From the NCBI GenBank assembly GCA_023101725.1, contig JALJCO010010567.1:97001-161000 (forward strand): DNA of 64,000 nucleotides, in the 5' to 3' direction. The DNA comes from Atherinomorus stipes (lineage: Eukaryota > Chordata > Actinopteri > Atheriniformes > Atherinidae). The translations under genes were made by a program, and so were the position numbers. The notes below the pieces were generated by a model. That model was not told the DNA's origin, did no database searches, and was given only the letters and a program-made list of their open reading frames with translations. Position 1 is the first letter of the stretch. Every line of letters starts with the position of its first letter. Below, one piece after another: positions 43,540-54,401 of the stretch.

Positions 43540-44089
43540 TTAGATCCAATGCCTGGATTGGATATTAGCTCCAATATCGACCAAGAGCCTTTTTTAAATT
43601 GATCAATCATTGTGTTGTCATTTGGAGTGGGTAGCCTAGTGGTTAATGTTGTGGGGTTTGGCATAGCAGACCTGGGTTCGAGTCCCTGACATGGCACTTA
43701 GGTGAACCACTATGGACCCCTGAGCAAGGTCCTTAACCCCCACCAACTGCTCTCAGGTTCAACTTGAGATTGGTTAAATCCAGAGAACAAATTTCCTAAT
43801 TATGATTAATAATATAAGTTATTATTATTCACAGCAATGCAGTTATGGTGATTTAGTTTCTTCAATTCCATGTTTGCAAAGCCGGCGGCTACCTCATCAC
43901 ACACAGCGCAACTGATGAACAAGCACAGAGCTACATGGAGCAAGCACCTGATGCCTTCACTCACATGGCAAGATACTGTATATGGTTCATTCATTCTCTT
44001 GTATTGTATCGTATCAGGTATCGGCCGATATGCTCAGCCTAACTATTGTATCAGACGGGATTGGAATATACTGGATCGGTGCATCTCTA
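43507..44089 (+). mobile_element. hAT-like element with TAGAGATGCACCGATC ends
   Basis: The left terminus TAGAGATGCACCGATC (43507) and right terminus GATCGGTGCATCTCTA (ending 44089) are exact inverted repeats. ATCGGCCGATA is sub-terminal on the right. A tRNA-derived SINE lies inside. No matching 8-bp duplication, and the left flank forms a palindrome (43494-43539). Confidence 0.75.
43624..43795 (+). mobile_element. tRNA-derived SINE
   Basis: Pol III box A TAGCCTAGTGG (43632-43642) and box B GGTTCGAGTCC (43675-43685) are correctly spaced. They are followed by a tRNA-unrelated body with CTGAGCAAGGTCCTTAACCC, typical of teleost SINEs. The 3' end is not sharply defined. Confidence 0.85.
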
Positions 44090-44217
44090 ATCGTGTTGCT
44101 ATGTGCTCTGCAGAGCAGCATTGTTGTCTAAATGCATTTAGTGGTGGGGAAAATAAAATTAGCTGCTATATCTAGAAGACACAGAGATTGTCCTCCTTCA
44201 TTATCCGATATTCCAAG

Positions 44218-44949
44218 CAGGGTTCCCACTGTTTTCTAGAAGTTGTTTTCCAGGACATTTTCAGAACTTTTCCAGCTGCTACAGTACAAGTAAAGTTATC
44301 ACAACATAGACCAATAACTTCCACCACAAGCTTTTGGAGAAGTGTTCTTAGCTTATATTTTTGTACAGCAATGAATTAAAGATAAAAAAAGACGAAGCAG
44401 TGACGGAGCGCAGAAAAAGCTGCTACGAAGCTGCGATGAAACTGCGACGAAGCTGTGATGAAATACCAACTAAGCTGCGATGAAATGGCAATGTTGTGGC
44501 GATGAGACGGCCTTGAAGTTGCGATGAAGCTGCGATCAAAGGGCAATGAAGTTGTGATGAAATGGCGACGTTGTGACGACGAAAAAAGGGCACGAAGCTG
44601 CGATGAAATAGCGATGAAATGGCAATAAAATGGCAATGAACAGGTGATGAAACTGCGATGAAATGGCGAAGTCATGGCGACGAAACAGCCACAAAGCTGC
44701 GATGAAACGGTGACGAAGCTGCGATGAAATGGTGACGTCGTGGTGACGAAACAGCCACGAAGCTGTGATGAAATGGCGACAAAATGGCCACAAAGCTGCG
44801 ACGAAGTGGTGATGAAGGAAAAATAATTTTCCAGGACAACTAAAGCTTTTCCAGGACATTTTACTCTTTTTCTCATTTTCCATGTGTTTTCCATGACTGG
44901 AAAAATGTTCAGTCATTTTCCAGGTTTTCCAGGACATGTGGGAATCTTG
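44218..44949. mobile_element. DNA transposon with CAGGGTTCCCAC ends carrying a minisatellite
   Basis: The left end CAGGGTTCCCACTG and right end CATGTGGGAATCTTG are inverted. TTTTCCAGGACATTTT occurs near both ends. A TCCAAG hexamer directly abuts each end (44212-44217, 44950-44955). Ends look hAT-like, though the duplication is 6 bp. The centre is a tandem array (44395-44815). Confidence 0.65.
44395..44815 (+). repeat. Variant minisatellite of GCTGCGATGAAATGGCGACG type
   Basis: Some forty short blocks of GCGATGAAA, GGCGACGAA and AGCTGCGATGAA alternate with a 9-12 bp periodicity. Periodicity keeps long open frames on the minus strand that are not genes. Confidence 0.9.
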
Positions 44950-45187
44950 TCCAAGGACAGATCTTCAAAATCCACTTGAAGATGACAAGCAATGCCAGAC
45001 CTGTCACCCTGCCTCACAGCACTTGTAATGCAGGATTGGAAGATTTGGCCAACAAAACACAACCAAAGTTGTTCTACAAAGCTTGTTCAGCAGACTTAAA
45101 TACCCTTTAGGGATCTAGGCAGATTTTTCGGATCCACTTCCATATGGGACATATTTAATAAAAGTTCAAAGATAATCTGTGCTTTAA

Positions 45188-45535
45188 GGCAGGGTGGATG
45201 ATGTTTTCCAGGGTGGATGATGTTTTCCAGGAGCATTTTTTACTATATTGCTTAAAATCTCCTTCACACCCCGATTGTAGCCAATTAATCAAATGCTCCG
45301 ATGCAAATATAAAAATGTCGTCACCTGTGGAACAGAGAGGGCTGAAAAACCCATCCGATCGTCTTGAATGGCCCGTGCTAATTGATTGAACAACACTGCT
45401 GTATCGGTCATCTTCACCAACCTGCTTGTAAACCACTGGTGCACATATTTATGCGCTCCGGAGGCGTGGATTCAGGCAGGCATATTTTTTAAAATGTAGC
45501 TTGCTCGAACCATTTTTCCAACATCTACTCTGACT
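45188..45535 (-). mobile_element. TTAA-flanked element E5, copy 1
   Basis: TTAA at 45184-45187 and 45536-45539. It contains GGCAGGGTGGATGATGTTTT (the GGGTGGATGATG unit doubled) and AATGTAGCTTGCTCGAA. The reverse orientation of the same sequences is at 53289-53900. Confidence 0.7.
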
Positions 45536-45792
45536 TTAATGGGAAATTACAATACGGACAGACTCCTCAGCCCTCTGTGAACAGTTACCAGCATGCATGA
45601 CGTATTTATAGGTTACGAAAATCCTCTGTTATCGGTGATGCATTTTCTCTTCTCCAGAAACACTACAGATGGTTGTGGTGGAAAGCCCAGTAAATACTCA
45701 GACCTAGGGCTGGGCGATATAACGATATATATCGTCGGGACCATAGAAAATGTCTATCGTTTCATATGAAGCTCTATCGTTTATATGGCGAT

Positions 45793-46357
45793 AGGCGCTT
45801 TACTGCAGTGTTTAATCAAGGTGCGCTGCGTGCACACGCACGCTGCAAACATACATGGAGGGAAATGATGGCGGACCACTCAGATGAGTGTAATTAGAAA
45901 AATTCTTAACAAGATGACCAGCCGACCCAAACTGAGAGGCTTTTACCTAAAAGAGAGACAACATCTGTCGCATGGATGTGGCTTGGATATAAAAAAGAGT
46001 GACGACAGTCCCAAGAGCTGAGATACCTTCTGTTGTCTGGTCCGTGACCGTGTCTGTCTTTTTTTTATATCCAAACCACATCCATGCAACAGAAGTCGTC
46101 CCTCTTTTAACTACAAGCGCCTCGGTTTGGTTTGGTCGGTCATCTTTTATGAGAACTAATCATCCTGGTCTGAAACGCGTCTGCCACCGTCTCCCCCCGT
46201 CTCCCCCCGTCTCCCCCCGTGTTTCTTTAGGTCAAGATGCGCCATGTGTCCACACGCATGTCCATGCATGCGGTGGCACGTGTCTGTGCACGCACGCTGC
46301 AGCACGTGTCCGTACACGCGGCGCATCTTGACAAATAAAACTCCGCAGTAAAACGCC
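45793..46357. repeat. Large imperfect foldback inside the hAT element
   Basis: The outer arms GGCGCTTTACTGCAG and CGCAGTAAAACGCC, middle arms (AGATGACC-GCCGACCCAAA and its inverse) and inner arms (GCATGGATGTGGCTTGGATA against TATCCAAACCACATCCATGC) pair in order. The whole folds on itself around about 46025. Confidence 0.8.
46191..46221 (+). repeat. Short GTCTCCCCCC tandem repeat
   Basis: Three 10-bp units head to tail within the foldback's right half. Confidence 0.85.
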
Positions 46358-46943
46358 TAATCGCGGATACTGCTACCCCGCCGGGTCCTTGAACACAACG
46401 CCATGCAATGCATTGCTTTGCTCCAACCTCCACAGTTTTGTGCACTGTGCGCCCGCAAGCGCACCAGCTGTTGCTAGATCCATGACATCACGGAATCACC
46501 GGAGGGACTGCAAGATTGCCTGTGATTCTCATCCAAATGGTTAATTTAGTCCACGTTTGTGCGTCATGGTTTCTTATTTCACTTAAACCTTGTGGACAAG
46601 GAGATGCAGGTTCAGAGAGTTCAGCAGTTGAAAAGCTGCACAGCGGCGTGAGATGCCGGAGCAACGACGGACAGCTCACGCGCCACAGCATGTTCCATAT
46701 ATTTCAAACTATTGACTACAGGGGTGCGACCCGGTGTGCCGATGCGCTGTGCTCACGGACCAGGTGAGAGCTGGGGTAAAGCCAGATGTTAACATGACCA
46801 ACACATCCTGCTGAGAAAAAATGAAGTAGAAGAAACATTTAGTACCTACAACCTTTATTTGTTCAGTAGATGATTTGAAACGGCATTTCTACATTGCAGT
46901 TTAAATACAAATTACATATTAATTAAATTATTGAATTGAACAA

Positions 46944-46962
46944 CCCCCCCCCCCCCCCCCAA
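46944..46962 (+). repeat. Poly-C/poly-A tract
   Basis: About 18 C followed by nine A. Length uncertain. Confidence 0.8.
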
Positions 46963-47062
46963 AAAAAAAGAAGCTATAGCGTATGTATATCGTTATCATG
47001 ATATAAAATTTGTTATATCGTGATATGGGATTTTAGTTACATCGCCCAGCCTTACTCAGACC

Positions 47063-48801
47063 AGCAACCATGCCACGTTCAAAGTCACGTAAATCCCCTT
47101 TCTTCCACCAAACAGACCTGATAAACTGGCCAGTGAGAGTACAGGTGATCTGGCCTGATGACTTTGTAGATGCAGCAGGTAAATTTAAACCCCAGAAAAG
47201 GTGACTAAAGCATGATTTTATTAGTTAATTTGACCTTTTTATTATTCTTAATCTTTTCTGCTTCCACCTCTGCCTCAGACTCCTGAAAGGAGACCATTTT
47301 CCGGCAGCTTCCCTGCTCTCTGTGATGAGGTTTGATGAGGCGATTGTCTCCAAGCAAAAACACCTTCTTGTCAATAAACAATCACGGCTCCACAATTTTC
47401 AAGGCAAGCTTTTTATCTTCTATCTTAGGGTCAGAATTTGGGGCCTCAGCGAGGAGATTACAAATTTTGTTCTGCCTCACTTTCAAACAACCCCCATCGC
47501 AGGAGCTGCTGCATGTCTTCTGGCTTTTTTCAGGGAATCTGTTTCTTCTCGTAGCTGTGCACATAAAACATTTTGCATTTGTCTTAGCTTTTTTCTCAGA
47601 CCTCGGTTTTCCCGGAGCCACAGCAGTGATGGAGGAGTGATAAGAGCCGGCCTCTTGTGAAAATTGTACATGGTGGTCATGTAATCCTCGGGTTCAACAA
47701 GCCTAACATTAAAGTGCCTCACTGGTGGTGGAGGAGCAAATTAATTCTCTTTCCACCCGTGACGAGAGCCATCCCACCCAAACCTCACCTTCAGCTGAAA
47801 GTGAAGCGTTGGCTGTCTGGCAGGAACCCACCCCTGCATTCAGCCTGAGAGGCTTTTAATGAAAGCCAGATCAAACTCTGCGCCGTCCTCCGCCCACAAA
47901 AGGTTCCTCTCAGGAGCACCGTGATGAGATCTCAGCCTATTTGTCTCAACATCACTCAGTGAAAACAAACACCGCTGTCTGTCGGTGACACACTGAAGCT
48001 GTCATCAATACAGCCTGGCGGAGCGAGCGCAGGTACGGCGGCTCAGACAGCCCCCACGCTGGGACGGGGGAGGAAAATCACCTCCACAGGCCTGGGGTTT
48101 GGGTTAGAGGCCAGGCTTTTTTCCCACTTTCTCTTTTTTAATCCAAGTGACAAGTAAATTGTAAAATTATCCACCAAAGCCGCCAGAAAATGTCATTTCT
48201 ACTTTAATTTAATTCAGAGAGCGACAGTTAAACTTGACATTTACACATGACTTTTGAGATTTAAATAAAAGGAAAAGATTTCATGAAGTCTGACTTGGCT
48301 CTCTGGAGGCTCACGCCCCTATCGAAATCCTTGTTGATCCCCTATAGACTAATCTGGACAAACACCGCAAGCAGACCGTCCGCCATTGCTTGTGGAGCGT
48401 TTCTGTACATGAGTAATGAGAACAGATGAGAATCTGACTTTTTTCTAAAAAACATGGAAAGGAAATCTGGAAGGACGTCACATTCCTGGTTGTTGGAACA
48501 TCAGAGAAAACCGTTAATGTGGTAATAAGTGAATAAGAAGATCACAGATTTATTTTATGAAGATTTCTGCTGTCTGTGACAAAAGTGGACGGTGCTGCTC
48601 AGTCCTCTGATGTCAGTGTTTTCGTATCGGGGAGGAATATCGGACACAGAGCAGAGGAGGAATAACTTGCTGCCACGGTGGAGAAAACACTGGATTTAAT
48701 CCCCAACAACAAAAACACGGTAAATTATGGTGAACACTCATTAATCTGACACTTTATTTCACGTATCTATGCTCCCGAAAATGACGCACCACATAATGTT
48801 A
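47063..48801. other. Intronic sequence, nothing recognised
   Basis: Relatively GC-balanced unique sequence. Overlapping open frames at 47322-47722 on both strands lack recognisable protein features. Confidence 0.5.
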
Positions 48802-48871
48802 TCATGCTAGCTAATGCTAACAGAGACAGCTGTGGTTCATGCTAGCTAATGCTAACAGAGACAGCTGTGGT
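48802..48871 (+). repeat. Exact 35-bp tandem duplication
   Basis: TCATGCTAGCTAATGCTAAC and the following 15 bases occur twice back to back without a difference. This points to a recent event. Confidence 0.95.
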
Positions 48872-49481
48872 GTTGCTGAGAGTTAATGACTAATCTGGGA
48901 GATATTGTGAAATATCCGGTTATTTGCTCTGATCAGGGCAACGTTGGGACCAGAAGATAAAACCAGTTCAGTCAGAAACACAAACAGATCAGGAAGACGG
49001 TGTCCTGCAGCCTTTAGTTTCATCTGCAGGACATGTGAAGCTACGTGGTCTGTACAGTCCTGAAACAATACCAAAAGCCAAATATGTGATAAAATAAAAA
49101 GTAACCACCTTTGAAAGAGTTTTATTTTTAAAACTTTGATAAGTAATCACAAGATGTGCGTGTTATTCCAGTGTGGCTTGTCATTAAAGCAAAAACCAGT
49201 TTCTGGAGATGAGCAGGCTAATAGTTTACATTAATGCTTCAATGTAAAAAAAAAAAAAAAAAGTCAGAAAACTTTAGAGATCTCCAGATAACATACCTGT
49301 ATGTTATCATGACCTTAGACGACTGTCAAATGTTGTAAATCCGGATATTCACACTGCTTTCTATGTTTGCAGATACGAGGTCATTGGGACTCGTTCCCCA
49401 AGAAAACACATAAAACGCTCGTGGGATTAGTCTCTATTAACTTCCTGCTTCTTCAGATTCCTCTTATGCTCATTGTACATG

Positions 49482-49800
49482 CACTGAAAAAAAAATCTTT
49501 AGATCATCTTAAAAAAACAAATGACTGTAATTTGTTACATCTAAATTTATCAGTTTTTCTTAAACTAAATTTATGATGCCGTTGGAACCATGAAGTTTGA
49601 TTTACTGGAAGTCTATCTTTTACATTAAAACATAGAAAGAAATTGCTTTGATACGAAGTAAAAATATAATTTTTAACAAATACTTTTTTGTTTTCTTTGT
49701 CACAATTTAATTTTTCATTTTGGAATTGCTGTAAATCTGATATATGCATTTTAAAAAAAGTTCTCAATGTAAATTTCTGATTTAGGATGAAACAAAGTTT
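49482..49800 (-). mobile_element. Element E2, copy 3 (partial, reversed)
   Basis: On the minus strand TTTTTACTTCGTATCAAAGC, AATTTCTTTCTATG and ATAAATTTAGTTTAAG match the 3' end of E2 at 24430-24619, ending near CACTG at 49482. The 5' part of the element is missing. Confidence 0.65.
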
Positions 49801-49810
49801 TAATTATAAC

Positions 49811-50471
49811 TTCCTCTGGAGCACTTTTTTAATATCTCAAATGTAGGGGGGTTCACCAGCGCACAAAACCAAAAAGGTCCAGAAAAGTCCAGAAAAATTC
49901 TCAATATTCCTCCATACTGCTCGTCCAAAGCTACGTTCACACTGCAGGTCTTAATGCTCAATTCCGATTTTTTGTCAGATGATCCGATCTTTTTGTGTGG
50001 GTGTTCACATTACATTTCTGAATGTCCACCAACTCCAATATGAACAGTTCACGCTTCTCAAGTGACACTCAGTTAAACATGAATGACATCACGCACGTAA
50101 CGGTGGTCATGGAGTTCTATGCAAACAAACATGGAAGTTACCAGCATCTGTGGGCTCATGTTGAAAGCAATTTGTGGCGGCAGTCGGAAAATGTAGGAGC
50201 AGGTTTTGTGACGACGGAGGAAGAAGAGAAACGCATTTGTGATGACGTCTCTGTGTGTACAGAGGAGTGTGTGGCTGAGGTGTCGGAGCAGGATGGTGGA
50301 TGAGGATGTTCCGGATCAGATGTTCTGAGGGAATCAGATCTCTCCACAGATATGATGTCACCAAGCTCCTCAGCCACGGTAGAAATAAACTCATGGATCA
50401 CAGTGATCAGTGTGAACATAGCCCAAGTGTCCTGAGTGGGTAGCGTCCAGAATTTACTGGAAGCAACATTA
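49811..50471 (+). mobile_element. Element E4, copy 2, interrupted
   Basis: CTGGAGCACTTTTTTAATAT (49817) to ATTCCTCCATACTGCTCGTC matches E4 copy 1. After a nested MITE (49930-50422) E4 resumes with CCAAGTGTCCTGAGTGGGTA and AGAATTTACT, and is cut off at 50471 by M1 copy 3. Confidence 0.75.
49930..50422. mobile_element. MITE with GCTACGTTCACACTG ends nested in E4
   Basis: GCTACGTTCACACTGCAGGT at the left and ATCAGTGTGAACATAGC at the right are inverted. This end motif is common to a teleost MITE group. It interrupts E4, whose halves are recognisable from copy 1. A CCAA repeat flanks it loosely. Confidence 0.75.
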
Positions 50472-50475
50472 TTAA

Positions 50476-51119
50476 AGGGACTTGAGGCAAGATTAAGAAA
50501 CGAAACTCGCGACTGGCGCTTCAGGTAACTGCAGCCACGAGCCAAGCCGTCAAAGCATGCTGTTTACTCACCTTTTTCTCCGTAGTTCCACTTTTTAGTG
50601 TCTTTCAGTTGATCTGGATCGTTTGCTGACGGCAGAATAATCCATAACAATCGCTTGCAGTGTTTGAATTTACCGCGACCGGCTTCGTCCTATATCAAAA
50701 CAGCGGATGTAGCGTCATTTGACGTCACGTCCGCATGGCAGAGCTGGAAAGCTATAATGTTGTTTACTCATCTTTTTCTCCGTAGTTACACTTTTTAGTG
50801 TCTTTCAGTTTATCTAGATCGTTTTCTGACGGCAGAAGAATCCATAACTATCGCTTACAGTGTTTTAATATAACGTGACCGTCTTTTTCCTGCATCAAAA
50901 CAGCGGATGTAGCGTCATTTGACGTCACGTCCGCAGGGTAGCGCGGGAATTTCGGACAACGAATTGCAGCGCATTTTGCAGCACACAGTCTGTTCAAGGC
51001 ATCGGAGAGAAACGTGGGTGGAAACGTTATTTGTGGTATTTAGCGCTTCATCACTCATTAGTATGAAAAAAAGGGACATTCATGTTTGTTTGTTTTTTAA
51101 ATTCCTGCCTCAAGTCCCT
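50476..51119 (+). mobile_element. TTAA-flanked family M1, copy 3, with internal tandem duplication
   Basis: TTAA at 50472-50475 and 51120-51123. Ends AGGGACTTGAGGCAAG and CCTGCCTCAAGTCCCT. A ~190-bp unit (CTCCGTAGTT-CACTTTTTAG through GACGTCACGTCCGCA) is present twice, at about 50567-50757 and 50759-50945. This makes the copy about 180 bp longer than the others. Confidence 0.85.
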
Positions 51120-51133
51120 TTAAGTAGATTTTT

Positions 51134-51405
51134 ATAGCCTAAACAGTAGAACATTGTATTTCCCGGATGCACGTCCATGCAAATTCACGACACTTTGAAA
51201 GTCGCAGCAGACCAAAGCAGACGAGATTGCGCGTTTGTTCTATCTTTCTCTCCTTTCTTTCTTCCTTTCTTTTAAATCAATAACCAACCCCTTTTGTGTT
51301 TGTCCGCAGCTCAGTTGCTCTTAGCACGATGTAAAACAGCAAATTTCTTCTTCCACGCTTGCATTATCGGCAGAGTAGGCGCTGAACGCCGCGGCTTCAG
51401 ACAAT
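51134..51405 (+). repeat. Dispersed repeat R5, partial copy
   Basis: GCAGCAGACCAAA-CAGAC, TTTTGTGTTTGTCC-CAGCTCA and CTTGCATTATCGGCAGA are shared with the complete element at 62461-63020. Confidence 0.7.
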
Positions 51406-52627
51406 TGAAGAAGGGATGATACTTTTCAATCATTTTCAAGGAAAATCTTTTCTCTACAAAAATCTCCTTTCTTTCAAATCCAATACCACTTAAACATCTC
51501 AGATAAAAACAAGTCAGCTTTGATAAGAGCTGATATGAAGATGCCATCGAGTTTATCTGAAATAGTTTAAGGCGGTGAAGAATTTAGGGAGTGATTTCAT
51601 ACCAAAGAACAAGAAGAGAAGTAAACAGCTGAAGAAAATCCTCGCTTTGTTTCCATGAAGTTAATGATGGGCTGTGTGTGGAGGACAAAGTGTATGTTTT
51701 AAAAGCTGGGCTTGGGGATTTTTCAGAGCTAAGAGGAATTTTATTCTTTGATCAGAGGTCTGTTTGATCTGATTAACAGGGAGAGTTCATGGGATCAAAG
51801 CACTGCAGGGCGACAACAGCAGAAGAATAAAAATGGTGAGCAGAGAGGTGAAATTGGTACATGTTTAAAACTGGAGCTCTGAAAAGACAATACTATTAAC
51901 GGAAAAATCCCCGTCCCAAAAGGCCCATTTCCCTCTGATGTCACAGCTGATTTGGTGGAAAATGGCCGACCCCTCATTCTTTGAAGTGCCGCAAACTGTA
52001 ACTTTGCTGACTTTTATCTTCCTCTTACAGACTTTAACTTCAGCAAAATAAGGGGATGAAGAAAAAAACCCAAACATAAAATGACAATTTTAAGTCACAG
52101 GTCATGTTTCTGTGAGTCGTTGGATGAAAATGCTCCTGCTATGAGGGAGCTGCACTTACAGGAGCTATTTCTGAGGAACATTTTTTCCTTTTATTTCCTC
52201 CATGAAAAAGCTGCACAGCTCAAACTCAACAAAAGTAGACCAAATACACCATCATGCTTCTGGATTTCTCCGTTTTCTGTGTCCGGCTGTCGCTTTTTGT
52301 CCTTGTTCAGTAAAAGCCCCTGCACAAGGTGCTTTTGTACCACAGGAACTTTTTCACAACTCGAAAAGTGCTTGTAGAATCCAGACCCCCACCAAGGAGC
52401 TTGTTCAACCCCCCCCCCAACCACCTCCCTCCCCCTACTGTTTTAGTTTTAAAAGTCCAGACTTTAGAAGAAGTAGACAAAAGAAAAGAAGAAAAAGAAA
52501 AAAAAAGAAAGAAAAAAAGTCCAGACCTCCAGCGAGTTGCTCCCCGATGTGCTCATATTCCTGGATCCAAACGGTGGTCCGGATAAACATCAGAATTTAA
52601 TCAGTTCTCCTTTTTACCATTATCATT
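51406..52627. other. Intronic sequence, nothing recognised; GA-rich tract at 52470-52520
   Basis: A purine-rich run (AAAGAAAAGAAGAAAAAG type) and short C runs are the only notable features. Confidence 0.5.
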
Positions 52628-53285
52628 AGGCGCTTTCGGACAGTTGGAACCTTTTTTGAGTTCCTATAACCTTTTCGGGAACTGGGTTGTTTTTTTGCAC
52701 ATTCGGACACATAGGAACTAGGGACCTCGGACCTCAGTTCCTAGAACCTTTTTAGCTCCTACCCCGAGGCAGGGTCTTTTCAGGGTTCAATAGGAACTGA
52801 AATATGTAGATGTTTGGTGATTGGTCGAACTGGCAAGCCCCGCCCCTTTCATGAGCTCCACTTCTTCCGGCCCCGCCATCTTTAAAAAGTCTCACAGCTG
52901 TTACAACTGTTTACCAACATCGTAATAACAAGAACTACTACATGTAATGTACCAATTCATTATTTAATCCATCACAATGGTACACGCCCCGAATTAACAA
53001 CTATTTTGAAATGTCCAAAAGCAATTATTTTCATGTTATGACCAAATACAGCTGCAAAGTATAACAGCAGACACTTTGGTGGACGGACCATCCACTAAGG
53101 TTCTGGTCGCACTGCAGCAAAAGGTAAACAAGTGAAAAAGAAAGAAAACTGGTAAGTTAGCTTTTATAATAGCTTTGAATAAAAGAGATGGAAAACCCAA
53201 ATACAGATGCAAGTTGTGTCAGTACAATCTGCGCCACTTTAATGAACGAACCCCGGTCCGTCGACGTGAATGGCAGCCAGTGTGT
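52628..53285 (+). mobile_element. Left part of an element with AGGCGCTTTCGGACAG end
   Basis: AGGCGCTTTCGGACAGTTGG followed by internally repeated (GT)TCCTA-(A)ACCTTTT motifs (pairs in inverted orientation at 52640-52780) resembles a known teleost DNA element terminus. The other end was not located. A TTAA element lies just downstream. Confidence 0.5.
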
Positions 53286-53288
53286 TAA

Positions 53289-53900
53289 AGGCAGGGTAGG
53301 GGATCGTGGAAAAACGTTTCGAGCAAGCTACATTTTAAAAAATACACCCACCTGAAACCACGCCTCCAGAGCAGGAACGTTTGTGCAGATGGTTTTTGGC
53401 AAAGAAAACCGAGAACAGCCGAGTGGCTAGCTTGTTAGCTTCCCAGCAAACAGCAGAGGAACCACGTTTCCTAAAAGTGATAATTATCTGACCTCCAACT
53501 TCTTCTGTGGTGTGAAACATCCTCACTGCAAACACCAACACCTCCATGACTTGATCCACATCCGTTTTCTCTTTTCGGTGGATTTGAAGAGCAAACAGTG
53601 GCATAGATAAGAGGAGCGAGCAGCCATATTCGTGATCTCTGTGAGATGCTCACGGCGAGTTGCATGCGTGTGGGGGGTGTGGGAGGGCAACAAATGGCAG
53701 TCAAGTTCAGTCAATCATTTAGTCAATCAGCACGGGCTGGTACTACTTCATTGTTTGGAGTTTTTCAGCCCTGTCCGTCCCACGACTGATTTTTTTTTTT
53801 TTTTTTTTTGTGTCAGAACATTTAATTAATTAGCTGCAATCGAAGAAGAATTTAAGCAATGTAGAAAAAATGCTCCTGGAAAACATCATCCATCCTGCCT
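53289..53900 (+). mobile_element. TTAA-flanked element E5, copy 2
   Basis: TTAA at 53285-53288 and 53901-53904. Ends GGCAGGGTAGGGGATCG and CATCATCCATCCTGCC are inverted. It shares GTTTCGAGCAAGCTACATTT and GCTCCTGGAAAACATCATCC with the reversed copy at 45188-45535, but has about 270 bp more internal sequence. Confidence 0.75.
53790..53809 (+). repeat. Poly-T tract
   Basis: Uninterrupted run of about 20 T inside E5 copy 2. Confidence 0.85.
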
Positions 53901-53924
53901 TTAATGATGCACCCAGAACTTTCA

Positions 53925-54401
53925 GCAGTTTTCTCAGTGACCCCCCCTATCGATGGCTAAACTTCATCATCTGTGGAAAAAAAACAAAACAAAAGAAGAC
54001 GAAAGACATACTGAACTTTGGCAGATTTTCTCAGTGAGACGCCCCCTAACGACACTAATTCATCCTACCTGCACTACAGTAAGTAAAAGTCAGTCTTTTG
54101 TTGACTCTTGTTTTATCTCCCGCTCTGTCCATTCATCTTTCTTGTCCTATTTTTCCTCATTTATGTAATGAATCAGCCACTGTACAAGTTGAAAACAGCC
54201 AGTGTGTTGATATCCAGTTGCTAGCATGTGACATGGTGAATAAAGCGATGTTCAAGACTGGAAAAAAAAGTTGTGAATTGCAGTTTCTCTGCTTTAGGGT
54301 GCACTGGGCCATGGGGGCTCCAGAAATATGCAAAATAAATTACAATTTATCATCGACATGAGTATGAAACACATATTTTTAAGGTTAGAAAGTTACATAG
54401 T
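53925..54401 (+). repeat. Dispersed repeat R1, copy 2
   Basis: Colinear with 1-445. The first ~60 bp (TTTTCTCAGTGA...CCCC) are present twice (53928 and 54028), so this copy has a small internal duplication. It is directly abutted by the MITE at 54402. Confidence 0.6.

Larger units (their letters stand above)
45705..47054 (+). mobile_element. hAT element with TAGGGCTGGGCGATA ends and perfect TSD
   Basis: TAGGGCTGGGCGATATAACG at the left, TTACATCGCCCAGCCTTA at the right. The flanking octamer CTCAGACC is identical at 45697-45704 and 47055-47062. The interior holds a 0.56-kb foldback (45793-46357), a CTCCCCCCGT triple repeat and a poly-C run. No transposase frame. Confidence 0.85.

Noticed and set aside
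43632..43685. Possible functional tRNA gene
   Set aside because: Box A and box B are good, but the body does not fold as a tRNA and continues into SINE sequence.
44376..44937. 172- and 133-codon minus-strand frames
   Set aside because: Products of the minisatellite inside the transposon; cysteine/histidine-rich appearance is a repeat artefact, not zinc fingers.
47322..47722. Overlapping frames of 79-112 codons on both strands
   Set aside because: Mutually overlapping in several frames, no motifs, no splice sites linked to tmem132.
50022..50303. 93-codon frame, acidic C-terminus
   Set aside because: It lies wholly inside a MITE with inverted ends. No similarity and no start context.
53335..53714. 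Three overlapping minus-strand frames
   Set aside because: They fall within TTAA element E5 copy 2, and its other copy does not preserve them.
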